Positions 53,957 through 63,900 of a stretch of DNA of 64,000 nt are shown in pieces (positions within the stretch are counted from its first letter, which is position 1; each line of letters begins with the position of its first letter). This DNA is from Acidimangrovimonas sediminis (lineage in GTDB: Bacteria; Pseudomonadota; Alphaproteobacteria; Rhodobacterales; Rhodobacteraceae): positions 124,001 to 188,000 of the forward strand of contig NZ_PHSN01000006.1 in NCBI RefSeq assembly GCF_002871005.1, read 5' to 3'. The notes under the pieces are model-generated. The model made no database searches. It was not told where the DNA came from and saw nothing but the letters and a program-made list of their open reading frames with translations. The position numbers were made by a program, and so were the translations under genes.

Positions 53957-55105
53957 ATGTCCAGTCGTTTTCGCTTTCACCGCGTCGCCGCGATTGTCGT
54001 TCTGCTCGGCGCGGGCGCCTGGGTGGCGACCGGCAAGTTCTCGGCCGTCGGCAGTGAACAGCCGGAAGCCTCCGCCGATCGTACCGCCGCGGCGGACCAG
54101 CCGGCCCCAGGCCCTTCGGCCCAGGCGGGCGGCGCGACGGCAGATGCCGGCCGGCCCACCGTCGCGGTGGTCACGCCAGATTTCCAGGAACACCGCCGCG
54201 CCATCGTGATCTCGGGCAACACCGCGCCGGACAAGTCGACGACGCTGGCCGCGCGGTCGAGCGGCATCATCGACGCGCTGCCCGTTCATAAGGGCGAGCG
54301 GATCGAGAAGGGCGCGCTTGTGATGCGGGTCGAGGGGCCGGAATTCACGGCCAATGTCGCCACCGCCGAGGCGATGCTGGCACAGCGCCAGCGCGAGTTG
54401 ACGGTTGCCGAGAAGCTGAACAAGTCGGGCAACACCTCGGATACCGCGCTGACCGCTGCGAAATCGGCGATGGCGGCGGCCCAGGCACAGCTGAGCCAGG
54501 CCCGGGCCGACAAGGACCGCCTGCAACTTACCGCGCCGTTCTCCGGCGTGATCGACGCGGTCCCGGTCGAACTTGGCGAATGGGTGCAGATCGGGACACC
54601 GATCGCTGCTCTGCTGTCGCTCGACCCGATAGTGGTTAAGGCCGAGGTGAGCGAGACCGACATCGGGGTCATTCACCGCGGGTCGAAGGCCGAGGTCCGC
54701 CTTGTCGACGGCCGCAAGCTTGAGGGCACGGTGCGTTTCGTCGCCTCCGAAGCCTCGGCCCGGACGCGGACCTTCCCGGTCGAGGTGGCGCTACCCAATG
54801 AAAAAGGCTCTATCCCGGCGGGAATGACTGCCGAAGTCACACTCTACGCACCTGCGGTTGAGGCGATCCGGGTGCGCCGGTCGGTGATCACGCTGAACGG
54901 CAACGGCGATCTGGGCGTGCGGGCGATCGGCAAGGACGACGTGGTGCGCTTCGTGCCGGTGAAGCTTGTCGACGACACGCCGGACGGGCTTATCATCACT
55001 GGCGTGCCGGGGGATGTCAGGGTGATTGTCTCGGGCCAGGACATGGTCGCCGTGGGTGCACGGGTCAACGCCGTGACCCAGCCCAAGAACGCCGCGCTCG
55101 AATGA
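53957..55105 (+). CDS. RND efflux periplasmic adaptor (membrane fusion protein)
   Basis: This 382-residue HlyD-type adaptor connects the RND pump to an outer-membrane channel. An N-terminal membrane anchor (RVAAIVVLLGAGAWVATG) is followed by an Ala/Pro-rich linker, the lipoyl/barrel region (ISGNTAPDKSTTLAARSSGIIDALPVHKGERIEKGALVMRVE), a helical hairpin (TAEAMLAQRQRELTVAEKLN to LSQARADKDRLQL), the second lipoyl half (APFSGVIDAVPVELGEWVQIGTPIAAL) and a C-terminal barrel. ATG 53957 has GGAGGAA 9 nt upstream. The RND pump follows after 22 bp. No TolC-like gene is in the window. Confidence 0.92.
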   Translation: MSSRFRFHRVAAIVVLLGAGAWVATGKFSAVGSEQPEASADRTAAADQPAPGPSAQAGGATADAGRPTVAVVTPDFQEHRRAIVISGNTAPDKSTTLAARSSGIIDALPVHKGERIEKGALVMRVEGPEFTANVATAEAMLAQRQRELTVAEKLNKSGNTSDTALTAAKSAMAAAQAQLSQARADKDRLQLTAPFSGVIDAVPVELGEWVQIGTPIAALLSLDPIVVKAEVSETDIGVIHRGSKAEVRLVDGRKLEGTVRFVASEASARTRTFPVEVALPNEKGSIPAGMTAEVTLYAPAVEAIRVRRSVITLNGNGDLGVRAIGKDDVVRFVPVKLVDDTPDGLIITGVPGDVRVIVSGQDMVAVGARVNAVTQPKNAALE

Positions 55106-55127
55106 CCGGCGCGATGGGGGCGGGGCG

Positions 55128-58100
55128 ATGAAGCTTGTCGAAACCGCGATCCGCAACGCGCGGCTGACCATCTCGATCCTGGTGTTCCTGATGATCGCCG
55201 GCGCCATGGCCTACATCTCGATCCCGAAGGAGGCCGAGCCCGACGTCCAGATCCCGATCATCTACGTCTCGATGCACTACACCGGGATCTCGCCCGAGGA
55301 CAGCGAACGGCTGCTGCTGCGGCCGATGGAATCGAAGCTGAAGAACATCAGCGGCATCAAGAAGATGACCTCGACCGCCTACCAGGACGGCGGCAACGTG
55401 CTGATCGAGTTCCAGGCAGGGGCCAACCTCGACAAGGCGCTGACGGACGTGCGCAACGGGGTGCAGGACGCCAAGCCCAAGCTGCCCGACGGCACGGACG
55501 AGCCCGAGGTGCACGAGGTCAACCTGTCCGAGTTTCCGGTTCTGGTGGTGACGCTTTCGGGCGACGTTCCTGAACAGGCGCTGGCGGTCGCTGCGCGCGA
55601 GCTGCAGGACCGGCTCGAGGAGGTTCCGGGCGTTCTCGAGGCCAAGCTTCAGGGCGTGCGCGACGACGTGGCCGAGGTGACGATCGACCCGGCGAAGCTG
55701 TCGTCCTACGGGCTCAGGGCCGACCAACTGATCCAGGGGGTGCAGGCCAACAACCAGCTGGTCGCGGCCGGCGCGCTGGAAGGGCGCCAGGGGAAATATG
55801 CGGTCAAGGTGCCGACGCTGATCGAGACGATCAACGACGTCGCCGACCTCCCGATCGTGGCCGACGGCAACGCCACGGTGACGGCGCGCGACATCGCGAC
55901 CGTGCGGATGACGCAGAAGGACCCCGAGACGATCACCCGGTTGAACGGCAAGCCCGCGGTGGCGATCGAGATCTCGAAGCGCGTGGGTGCGAACCTGATC
56001 GAGACGGTCGACACCGTGAAGACGATCACCAACGACTTCGCCAAGATCCTGCCCAAGGGCGCCGTGGTCACCTTTTCCCAGGACAAGTCGGACAACATCC
56101 GCCAGCTTCTGTCGGATCTTCAGAACTCGGTCCTGACGGCGGTGATCCTGGTGTTCATCGTCATCCTTTTCGCGCTGTCGGGACGGGCGTCGCTGCTGAT
56201 CGGGCTGGCGATCCCGGCGTCGTTCCTGATCGGTATCCTCGGCCTCGACATGGCGGGGCTGACGGTGAACATCGTCGTTCTCTTCTCGCTGATCCTCGCC
56301 GTGGGGATGCTGGTGGACGACGCGATCATCGTCACCGAGTTCGCCGAACGCCGGATGTCCGAGGGCATGGACAAGCGCGCGGCCTTCGCCATGGCCTCGC
56401 ACCGCATGGCGGGCCCGGTGATCGCGGCCACCATGACCCGGGTCGCGGCCTTCTCGCCCCTCCTGTTCTGGCCCGGGGTGGTCGGCGAGTTCATGAAATA
56501 CATGCCGATCACGCTGATCGCGACGCTCTCGGCGTCGATGCTCTACGCGCTGATCTTCGCGCCGACGCTGGGCGCCATGGTCGCCCGCCCCGTGGTCGAG
56601 GAGGAAAAGCACCGCGACGGCCTTTACATGAAGATCGTCGGCCGGGCGATCCGTCACCCGTGGCTGGTGCTGACGCTGGCGGTGGCCGCGCTGGTCGCGG
56701 TACCGGTGGCTTACGGCAAGTACGGCAAGGGGGTGGAGTTCTTCCCCAATGTCGAGCCGGATTACGGCCTGCTCTACGTCCATGCCCGCGGCAACCTGTC
56801 GATCGACGAGAAGGACGCGCTGGTGCGGCAGGCCGAGGACCGGATCCTCGGCTGGCCCGGGATCAAGACGGTCTACACCCGCGTGGGGCAGGGGTCGGGC
56901 GCGCAGGGGCAGGATGTGGCGGCCGACGTGGTGGGAACGATCCAGTACGAATTCGTCGACTGGCGCCACCGCAAGCCCGCGAACGAGATCCTCGCCGACC
57001 TGCGCCGCGTGATGGTCGGCATTCCGGGGGCCTCGGTCGAGGTTTCGGTGCCGCAGGCGGGGCCGCCCACGGGCAAGGCGATCCAGGTACAGCTGTCGTC
57101 GGCGGATCCGTCGGTATTGCCGGCGGCGGCGAAGAAGGTGGCCGATCTTCTGGGCGGGATGAAGGATGCGATCGACATCGACGACGGCATGCCGCTGCCC
57201 GGCATCGACTGGGAGCTGAAGGTCGACCGGGCCGAGGCCGCCCGCTACGGCATCACCCCGGGATCGGTCGGGGCGATGGTGCGGATGGTGACGAATGGCC
57301 TGAAGCTGTCGGAATTCCGCCCGACCGGGGTCGATGACGCGGTCGACATCACCCTGCGCCTGCCGCGCGAGCAACGCACCGTGTCCGAGCTGGACCAGCT
57401 TCGGATCGAGACCAGCGACGGCCCGGTCCCGATCTCGAACTTCGTGACGCGCGAGGCGGCGCCGACGGTGGGCACGCTGACGCGGATCGACGGGGTGCGC
57501 ACGATCACCGTGCAGGCCAACATCCCCGCCGGGGTGCAGCAGGATCCGGTGCGCCAGAAGGTGGCGGCGGCGGTCGCGAAGATGGGATTCGACACGCAGG
57601 GGATCCGCTGGAAGATGGCGGGCGCGGACGAGGACCAGAAGGATGCGCAGGCCTTCCTCGGCAAGGCATTCCTTGCGGCGATGGCGCTGATCTTCGCGGT
57701 GCTGCTGGCACAGTTCAACAAGTTCACCTCGGTCGGGCTGGTGCTCTCGGCGGTGGTGATGTCGACCATCGGGGTGTTCCTGGGCCTGATGATCATGGGC
57801 CAGCCCTTCGGCGTGGTGATGACCGGGATCGGGATCATCGCGCTGGCGGGCGTCGTGGTGAACAACAACATCGTGCTGATCGACACCTACGACCAGCTGC
57901 GCGAGGGCGGCATGGCCAAGGTCGACGCGATCCTGGAAACCTGCCGGGAGCGGGCCCGGCCGGTGGTGCTGACGGCGCTGACGGCGATCCTTGGCGTGCT
58001 GCCGATCGCCTTCGGCCTGAACCTGGAGATCCTGAGCCACGAGACGACCTATGGCGCGCCGTCGACGCAATGGTGGATCTCGCTGTCCTCGGCCATCGTG

Positions 58101-58226
58101 TTCGGGCTGGCGTTCGCGACCGTGCTGACGCTGATCGTGACCCCCTCGATGCTGATGATCGTGACGCGCGGCGACGGTCCGCGTCGGCGGCGGCGCTGGT
58201 TCGGGCTGTTCGGGCGCCGTTCGTAG
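55128..58226 (+). CDS. RND-family efflux transporter inner-membrane pump
   Basis: This 1032-residue proton-driven pump has the duplicated RND layout: N-terminal helix at the very start, two large periplasmic loops, and two six-helix halves. TM4 has the paired acidic residues in AVGMLVDDAIIVTEFAERR. The N-terminal KEAEPDVQIPIIYVSMHYTGISPEDSERLLLRPMESKLKNI segment and the pore-domain LPDGTDEPEVHEVNLSEFPVLVVTLSG region fit the family. It follows its adaptor after 22 bp, so they form an operon. The substrate is unknown. Confidence 0.95.
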   Translation: MKLVETAIRNARLTISILVFLMIAGAMAYISIPKEAEPDVQIPIIYVSMHYTGISPEDSERLLLRPMESKLKNISGIKKMTSTAYQDGGNVLIEFQAGANLDKALTDVRNGVQDAKPKLPDGTDEPEVHEVNLSEFPVLVVTLSGDVPEQALAVAARELQDRLEEVPGVLEAKLQGVRDDVAEVTIDPAKLSSYGLRADQLIQGVQANNQLVAAGALEGRQGKYAVKVPTLIETINDVADLPIVADGNATVTARDIATVRMTQKDPETITRLNGKPAVAIEISKRVGANLIETVDTVKTITNDFAKILPKGAVVTFSQDKSDNIRQLLSDLQNSVLTAVILVFIVILFALSGRASLLIGLAIPASFLIGILGLDMAGLTVNIVVLFSLILAVGMLVDDAIIVTEFAERRMSEGMDKRAAFAMASHRMAGPVIAATMTRVAAFSPLLFWPGVVGEFMKYMPITLIATLSASMLYALIFAPTLGAMVARPVVEEEKHRDGLYMKIVGRAIRHPWLVLTLAVAALVAVPVAYGKYGKGVEFFPNVEPDYGLLYVHARGNLSIDEKDALVRQAEDRILGWPGIKTVYTRVGQGSGAQGQDVAADVVGTIQYEFVDWRHRKPANEILADLRRVMVGIPGASVEVSVPQAGPPTGKAIQVQLSSADPSVLPAAAKKVADLLGGMKDAIDIDDGMPLPGIDWELKVDRAEAARYGITPGSVGAMVRMVTNGLKLSEFRPTGVDDAVDITLRLPREQRTVSELDQLRIETSDGPVPISNFVTREAAPTVGTLTRIDGVRTITVQANIPAGVQQDPVRQKVAAAVAKMGFDTQGIRWKMAGADEDQKDAQAFLGKAFLAAMALIFAVLLAQFNKFTSVGLVLSAVVMSTIGVFLGLMIMGQPFGVVMTGIGIIALAGVVVNNNIVLIDTYDQLREGGMAKVDAILETCRERARPVVLTALTAILGVLPIAFGLNLEILSHETTYGAPSTQWWISLSSAIVFGLAFATVLTLIVTPSMLMIVTRGDGPRRRRRWFGLFGRRS

Positions 58227-58248
58227 GGCGCGTTTGAACGCACCCTAC
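58223..58248. other. Palindrome at the RND 3' end
   Basis: GTAGGG (58223-58228) and CCCTAC (58243-58248) bracket an inner GCGTT-like arm. The TAG stop of the RND gene lies inside. There is no T run, so it may be a processing or attenuating hairpin between convergent genes. Confidence 0.4.
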
Positions 58249-58255
58249 AGGGGCA

Positions 58256-59893
58256 TCACGGCCCCAGCACCGCGCCGGTCGGGTCCTTCAGCCGTAGCCG
58301 TTCTTCCACCGGCACGGTCTGGCGCTCGATCATCCGATGCACGCGGGGGGCGCCCTCACCCTTGTGCAGGGCCAGAAGCTGCTCGAAGACCTCGGCATCG
58401 GCCTGGGTCCGGCGGGTATTGTGGCGCACGTAATCCGTCCAGGTCGGAACGTGGTAGGTCTCGGTCCAGATGTCGGGATTTTCCAGGTCGCGCAGAAGCG
58501 ACCATTGCTGCGCCCCGTCGCGCCGCCTAACCCGGCGGCGCAGCGTCATGACGCGCAGGAACTCGGGCAGGTCCTCCTGCGCGATCTCGTAATCCACCAT
58601 CACCATGATCGGCCCCGATTGCGGCTTGATGTCCAGCCGCAGCAGCGGTTCTGAGAACCGGCCAAGGGGGTCGAGGTTCAGCCCACCCTGTTCGTCCAGC
58701 GGCCAGCGCAGACCCACCACGGCGCCGATCAACAGCACGCAGGTCGTGCCGAAAAGCGCGGCCGGAATGCCCCAGCTGCCCGCGACCGCGCCCCAGATCC
58801 AGCTGCCAGCGGCCATGCCGCCGAACGTTGCGGTCTGGTAGAGGGCAAGCGCGCGGCCCACCACCCAGCGCGGCGTGGTCAGCTGGACCGTCACGTTGAA
58901 CAGCGACAGCGCCAGCACCCAGCAGGCGCCCGAGATCAGCAGCACGGCGCAGTTCAGTGCGAAGGACGCACTCAGCCCCAGCACCAGCGTGGAAAAGCCG
59001 AACCCGAGGAAGGCGCCGCGCACCACCGTCTCGTTGGAATAGCGCGCGCGGATCCGGCTGTTGGAAAAGGCGCCGAGGATCGCGCCGATGCCGAAGGCGC
59101 CCAGCATCACGCCATATCCCAGCGCTCCGGTGTTCAGCATGTCGCGCGCCACGAGGGGCAGAAGCGCAAGGATAGAGACGGCCGCGATGCCGAAGATCAT
59201 GCCGCGCGCCATCAGCCGCAGCAGGTGCGGCGACATCGAGACATAACGCAGACCGGCCCCGATCGCCCGGCCGAAATGTTCGCGGGGAAGCGCGTTGTCC
59301 GCGGTCTCGGGGTGCCAGCCGAACAGTGCGGCGATCAGGAAGACGTAGGAGGCGGCGTTGAGGGCGAAGGCCGCCGCCGCCCCTGCCGCCGCCACGATCG
59401 CGCCACCGATCGCCGGGCCGACCGACCGCATCATGTTGAACCCCATGGAGTTCACGAGGACAGCCTTGCCCAGCTCCTCCTTGCCGATGATGTCGCCCAT
59501 CGAGGCCTGCCACGACGGGTTGTTCAGCGCCTGGCCACAGCCGATCAGGAAGGTGAAGGCCAGAAGGCTCCACGGTCCGAGGCCGCCGAGGAAGGCCACC
59601 GCCGTCAGCAGCACCGACACCACCAGCATGAAGACCTGTGCGGCCAGCATGATCCGCCGCCGCGGGAAACTGTCGGCAAGCGCGCCGGCGGGCAGCGCGA
59701 ACAGCATGATCGGCAGCGTGGTCGAGGCCTGCACCAGCGCCACCAGCGCATGAGAGGTGGTAAGCGAGGTCATCGCCCAGCTCGCCCCCACGCCCTGGAT
59801 CAGGCCCCCCAGATTCGACACCAGCGCCGCCGACCAGAGTGCCCGGAAGGTACGGTTGCGGAAGACCCCCAGAAGTGACGACTGCGCAGCCAC
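58256..59893 (-). CDS. MFS transporter with C-terminal antibiotic-biosynthesis-monooxygenase-like domain (MFS_3 type)
   Basis: This 545-residue protein has about 10-12 helices of the MFS_3/EntS-like type, beginning AAQSSLLGVFRNRTFRALWSAALVSNLGG. ALPAGALADSFPRRR is the loop-2/3 motif. After the helices a cytoplasmic domain (about 415-540) with LDIKPQSGPIMVMVDYEIAQEDLPEFLRVM resembles a dimeric monooxygenase-like (ABM) domain, as found in this family. GTG 59893 with GAGGGGG upstream is preferred over a very long upstream frame, which is antisense to other genes. The substrate is unknown, but enterobactin and drug export occur in the family. Confidence 0.83.
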   Translation of the reverse strand: MAAQSSLLGVFRNRTFRALWSAALVSNLGGLIQGVGASWAMTSLTTSHALVALVQASTTLPIMLFALPAGALADSFPRRRIMLAAQVFMLVVSVLLTAVAFLGGLGPWSLLAFTFLIGCGQALNNPSWQASMGDIIGKEELGKAVLVNSMGFNMMRSVGPAIGGAIVAAAGAAAAFALNAASYVFLIAALFGWHPETADNALPREHFGRAIGAGLRYVSMSPHLLRLMARGMIFGIAAVSILALLPLVARDMLNTGALGYGVMLGAFGIGAILGAFSNSRIRARYSNETVVRGAFLGFGFSTLVLGLSASFALNCAVLLISGACWVLALSLFNVTVQLTTPRWVVGRALALYQTATFGGMAAGSWIWGAVAGSWGIPAALFGTTCVLLIGAVVGLRWPLDEQGGLNLDPLGRFSEPLLRLDIKPQSGPIMVMVDYEIAQEDLPEFLRVMTLRRRVRRRDGAQQWSLLRDLENPDIWTETYHVPTWTDYVRHNTRRTQADAEVFEQLLALHKGEGAPRVHRMIERQTVPVEERLRLKDPTGAVLGP

Positions 59894-59920
59894 TTGTTCC
59901 CCCTCTCGCTGTGTCCTCCC

Positions 59921-59949
59921 CGGATACGCCGCCCGGGCGGCGGCGGCAA
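59921..59949 (-). promoter_or_regulatory. Putative promoter of the MFS_3 gene
   Basis: Minus strand TTGCCG (59944-59949), 17-nt spacer, TATCCG (59921-59926); the start is about 20 nt before the GTG. Confidence 0.5.
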
Positions 59950-59969
59950 GGTGGCGCAGGCCCGAACGC

Positions 59970-59999
59970 TTGCCAACCGCCCTGTCGCGGCGCCAGACT
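59970..59999 (+). promoter_or_regulatory. Putative promoter of the channel gene
   Basis: TTGCCA (59970-59975), 18-nt spacer, CAGACT (59994-59999), just before AGAGGCAAGGGAAGGTGGC and the ATG. Confidence 0.4.
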
Positions 60000-60028
60000 T
60001 CCCTGCAAGAGGCAAGGGAAGGTGGCAG

Positions 60029-60802
60029 ATGACCGGAAACAGGATCGACGCGCTCAGACGGCTCTACGAAGGGCACAGCCGCCGCGCCCACCGGTTCCGC
60101 TACGCGCTTCTGGCCTTCGACCTGGTCACCGTGATCTTCGTCGTCGCCACCTCGTTCAGCCGTCACGGCCCGCTGGTCGAGGCGATCGACGCGGTGTTCG
60201 GTCTGCTGATCCTGGCCGACTTTGCCGCGCGGACGGTGATCGCGCCGCGCAAGGGCCGGTTCTTCCTGGCGCCGTCCACGCTGGCCGATGTCGCGGCGAT
60301 CGTCTCGTTCCTGGCGCCGCTGGCGGGCGAGGGGCTCGGATTCCTCAGGATCCTGCGCACGCTTCGCCTGCTGCACACCTATCAGATGCTGAAACGGCTG
60401 CGCACCGACTTCCGCTTTTTCCGAAGCCATGAGGAGGTGATCGTCGCCGCGGCGAACCTTCTGGTGTTCATGTTCGTCATGACCGGCCTTGTCTATGCCA
60501 CCCAGTACCGCAGCAATCCGCAGATCGGGAACTATGCCGACGCGCTTTACTTCACCGTCACGGCGCTGACGACGACGGGGTTCGGCGATATCACCCTGAC
60601 CGGCACCACGGGGCGGATGATCTCGGTCGCGGTGATGATCTTCGGCGTCACGCTGTTCCTGCGGCTGGCACAGGTCCTGTTTCGCCCCGCGAAGGTGCGC
60701 CACACCTGCCCGACCTGCGGCCTGAAGCTGCATGACCCCGACGCGGTGCATTGCAAGCATTGCGGCACCACCTTGCATATAGAGACCGAAGGCAGTGTCT
60801 GA
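60029..60802 (+). CDS. Potassium-channel-like protein with C-terminal zinc ribbon
   Basis: This 257-residue protein has voltage-gated-like helices (about 27-50, 55-75, 85-110), a positively charged S4-like helix (FLRILRTLRLLHTYQMLKRLRTDFRFF), and a pore with selectivity filter TTTGFGDI. A C-terminal treble-clef-like zinc ribbon, CPTCGLKLHDPDAVHCKHCGTTL, follows after about residue 225. The filter resembles K+ channels (TVGYGD) with GFGD. The fused zinc ribbon is unusual. ATG 60029 has AAGGGAAGGTGGC upstream. It is divergent from the MFS_3 gene. Confidence 0.85.
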   Translation: MTGNRIDALRRLYEGHSRRAHRFRYALLAFDLVTVIFVVATSFSRHGPLVEAIDAVFGLLILADFAARTVIAPRKGRFFLAPSTLADVAAIVSFLAPLAGEGLGFLRILRTLRLLHTYQMLKRLRTDFRFFRSHEEVIVAAANLLVFMFVMTGLVYATQYRSNPQIGNYADALYFTVTALTTTGFGDITLTGTTGRMISVAVMIFGVTLFLRLAQVLFRPAKVRHTCPTCGLKLHDPDAVHCKHCGTTLHIETEGSV

Positions 60803-60841
60803 ACGCGGGGGCGGGAGTTGCGGCCTTTCGATGGGGTAGGC

Positions 60842-60860
60842 GGCATTTGAGATGAATGCC
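60842..60860. other. Short inverted repeat between the channel gene and the RTX gene
   Basis: GGCATT (60842-60847) and AATGCC (60855-60860) flank 7 nt. It may be an operator or 3' hairpin. The 165-nt gap (60803-60967) holds nothing else I can support. Confidence 0.35.
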
Positions 60861-60967
60861 GTGCGGAAGCTTTCGCCGTGCAGGGGCGATTGTTGGGAAA
60901 ACGGAAACTTCGGCCTGCGATAACCCCGGCACTGTGCCGTGGTGGGCGCGATCGAAGGGGTGATGTG

Positions 60968-63900
60968 GTGGACATCGGGTATGCCGCGACAATCGCGGCC
61001 AACCCTGCCGTCCTGACGGCGGGGATCACGGATTTCACGATTCTCGAAGGCAGCGGGGGGCTGACGCTCTATTCCGCGACCGGCCCCGATGGCGGCCTGG
61101 GTGCCTGGCGGATCGGCGCCGGCGGAACGGTCAGCCAGCTTGGCCTGCAGGCCTATCCCTCTGGGTCGGCGCTGCCGTCTGACACGCGGCTGCTTGCGCT
61201 CGACCTGCCGTCGGGGGGCGAGGGGCTGGTGGCGCTGGGTCGGCAGGGCGCGACGGTGAAGGCGCAGAAGGTCGGCGCCAGCGGCGTCGTCAGCTCGACC
61301 AGCGTGGACCTGACGCCATCCTGGGGCCTGGCCGGAACGCCCGGTGTCGGCGACAGCGTGGGCGGCTATGTCGCGCTGTCCGAGCAGGGCGGGGCGTATC
61401 TGCGGCTTTACGGCTACGACAGCTCCGGCCACCTGGTGCAGACCGACAAGGCGGACGCGCTGAGCCAGACCGGGCTGAACCGCGACGGCGGGATCGGGGC
61501 CATCGCGGGGATCGAGGTCGGCACTGGCGATTACCTTGTGGTCGGCCTGCACGGCGCCGACCAGGTGATGAGCTACAAGGTATCCTCGGGTGGCAAGCTG
61601 TCGCTGGTCGACCAGGTGGGGATCACCTCGGGGCTGGGCATCGCGGCCCCCACGGCGATCGACACCGTGGTGATGGACGGCCACAGCTACGCGATCATCG
61701 GCGCGGCGGGGACATCCAGCCTCAGCGTGGTCGAGGTGCGGTCGGATGGCACGTTGCTGGCCACCGACCACATCCTCGACGATCTCGCGACCCGGTTCCA
61801 AAACGTCACGTCGGTCGCGGCCACGGTGGCCGACGGGCATGTCTTCGTATTGGCGGGGGGCAGCGACGACGGGATCAGCCTGTTCGCCCTGACGCCGGGC
61901 GGGCGGCTGGTGCACCTTGGAGCGGTCGAAGACACATACGACCGGGCGCTGGCCAACGTGAAGGCGGTGGAGTTGGCCGCGGTGGGCGGAACGCTGAACC
62001 TTTTCGCCGCGTCAGAGACGGATCCCGGCATCGCGCACATGACCGTCGCGACCTCGGCCCTGGGGGTCGTGGCGCAGGGGTCGGCGGGATCGGTGACTGT
62101 TTCGGGCAGTGCGGGTGACGATATCCTGATCGCGGGGAGCGGGGCGAATGCGCTTTCGGGCGGGGCGGGGGCGGACCTGTTCGTATTCCGCCCCGAGGCC
62201 GCCCTGGCGACGGGCCAGCTGGGCACCGTGCTCGACTTTCAGAAGGGGATCGACAAGCTCGACCTCTCGGCGCTGCCGCTGTGCCACGGCACCGACCGGA
62301 TCGCGTTTTCGGCGAAGAGCTGGGGCGTGCGGCTGACCTATGGCGAGTACTGGATCGACGTGCGTTCGGCCGACGGCGGGACGCTGCGCGCCAGCGATTT
62401 CACCGACGCCGACGTGGTCAACGTCGACCGGACGTACCTTGGCAATGCCGGGGACGAGGCGGTGGTGATCACCGAGGCGACGGATACGGGCACCACCCCG
62501 GGCAGCAGTGGCGGCGTCATGACCACGGCGACGGGGGCCGCCGACCTTCTGGCCTGTGACGATTCCGGCGGATACCTGTCGGGCCTTGGCGGCGACGACA
62601 CGCTGACCGGCGGCAGCGGCGACGACACGCTGGACGGCGGACAGGGCGCCGACCTGATGGACGGGGGCGAGGGCACCGACTGGGTCAGCTATGCCAGCGC
62701 GACAAAGGGCCTGCATGCCGACCTTCTGATCCGGTCCTCCAACACCGGCGATGCCGTCGGCGACAGCTACACCTCGATCGAGGCGATCCTCGGCTCCGGC
62801 TATTCCGATCAGCTTCTGGGCTCGAATGACGCCAACCTGATCTACGGCGATGGCGGGCACGACCTGATCAAGGGCCGCCGCGGTGACGATGTGCTGGACG
62901 GCGGCGCGGGGGAGGACACGCTGGACGGCGGCGGCGGCGCGGACGATCTGCGCGGCGGCGCGGGATGGGACATCGCCAGCTATGCCACCTCGGCCGAGGG
63001 CGTGCGGGCCGACATGGCGGGTCCCGGCACGAACACCGGGGATGCGGCGGGCGACAGCTACAATTCGATCGAGGGTCTGCTGGGCTCCGCCGCGGGAGAT
63101 ACGCTGGGGGGGACCGACGCGACCGAGTGGTTCGGCGGTGGCGATGGCGACGACTGGATCCTCGGCCGCGGTGGCAATGACACGCTGGAGGGCGGCGCTG
63201 GCAATGACACGCTCGAAGGCGGGGCGGGATACGATTATCTTGTCGGTGGCGATGGGCTGGGCGACGTCGCCAGCTACTTCAACGCCGGTACGGGCGTCAC
63301 GGTGAACCTGTCGAATCCCGACGTGAACCAGGGCGATGCGCGCGGCGACATGTATTCCGGGATCGAGGTGGTCCTTGGCTCCACCTATGCCGACGACCTG
63401 CGCGGCACCGGCGGGGCCAATACGCTGGTCGGTCGGGCGGGCGACGATTTCCTGATCGGGCTGGGCGACCGCGACATGCTGCGGGGCGACGACGGCGACG
63501 ACACGCTGGACGGCGGCGATGGCAGCGACACGCTGCGCGGCGGCGCGGGGCATGACGTGATCTATGCGGGCCAGGGCAACGACCGCGCACTGGGCGAGGA
63601 CGGCAACGACCGGATCATCGCGACCCTGGGCAACAACAAGCTGTTCGGCGGCAGCGGGGCCGACACGATCAGCGATGGGCCGGGGGCCTCTCGCCTCGTG
63701 GGAAACGCGGGGTCGGACTACCTGCTGGGCGGCGCGGGCGACGACACGATCGTCGGGAATTCGGCGCATGACACGATCCTCGGCGGCGAGGGGCGTGACA
63801 AGATCGTCGGCGGCACCGGCAACGACGTGATGGCGGGCAATGCCGGCAACGACTGGTTCGTGTTCAACCCGGGTTATGGTGCCGACACGGTGGCCGATTT

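Noticed and set aside
55065-58070. A 1001-codon open frame on the minus strand antisense to the RND pump
   Set aside because: It mirrors the codon pattern of the RND gene, has an atypical His/Arg/Asp-rich composition, and has no motifs. The plus-strand RND gene has full family motifs. Other long antisense frames (for example 24548-26326 minus and 37005-38171 plus) were rejected for the same reason.
62570-63840. Many short tandem G/C-rich repeats that could look like a CRISPR or satellite array
   Set aside because: They are in-frame codons of the RTX nonapeptides (GGxGxDxLx) in a continuous open frame; there are no spacer-repeat units of constant length and no cas genes.
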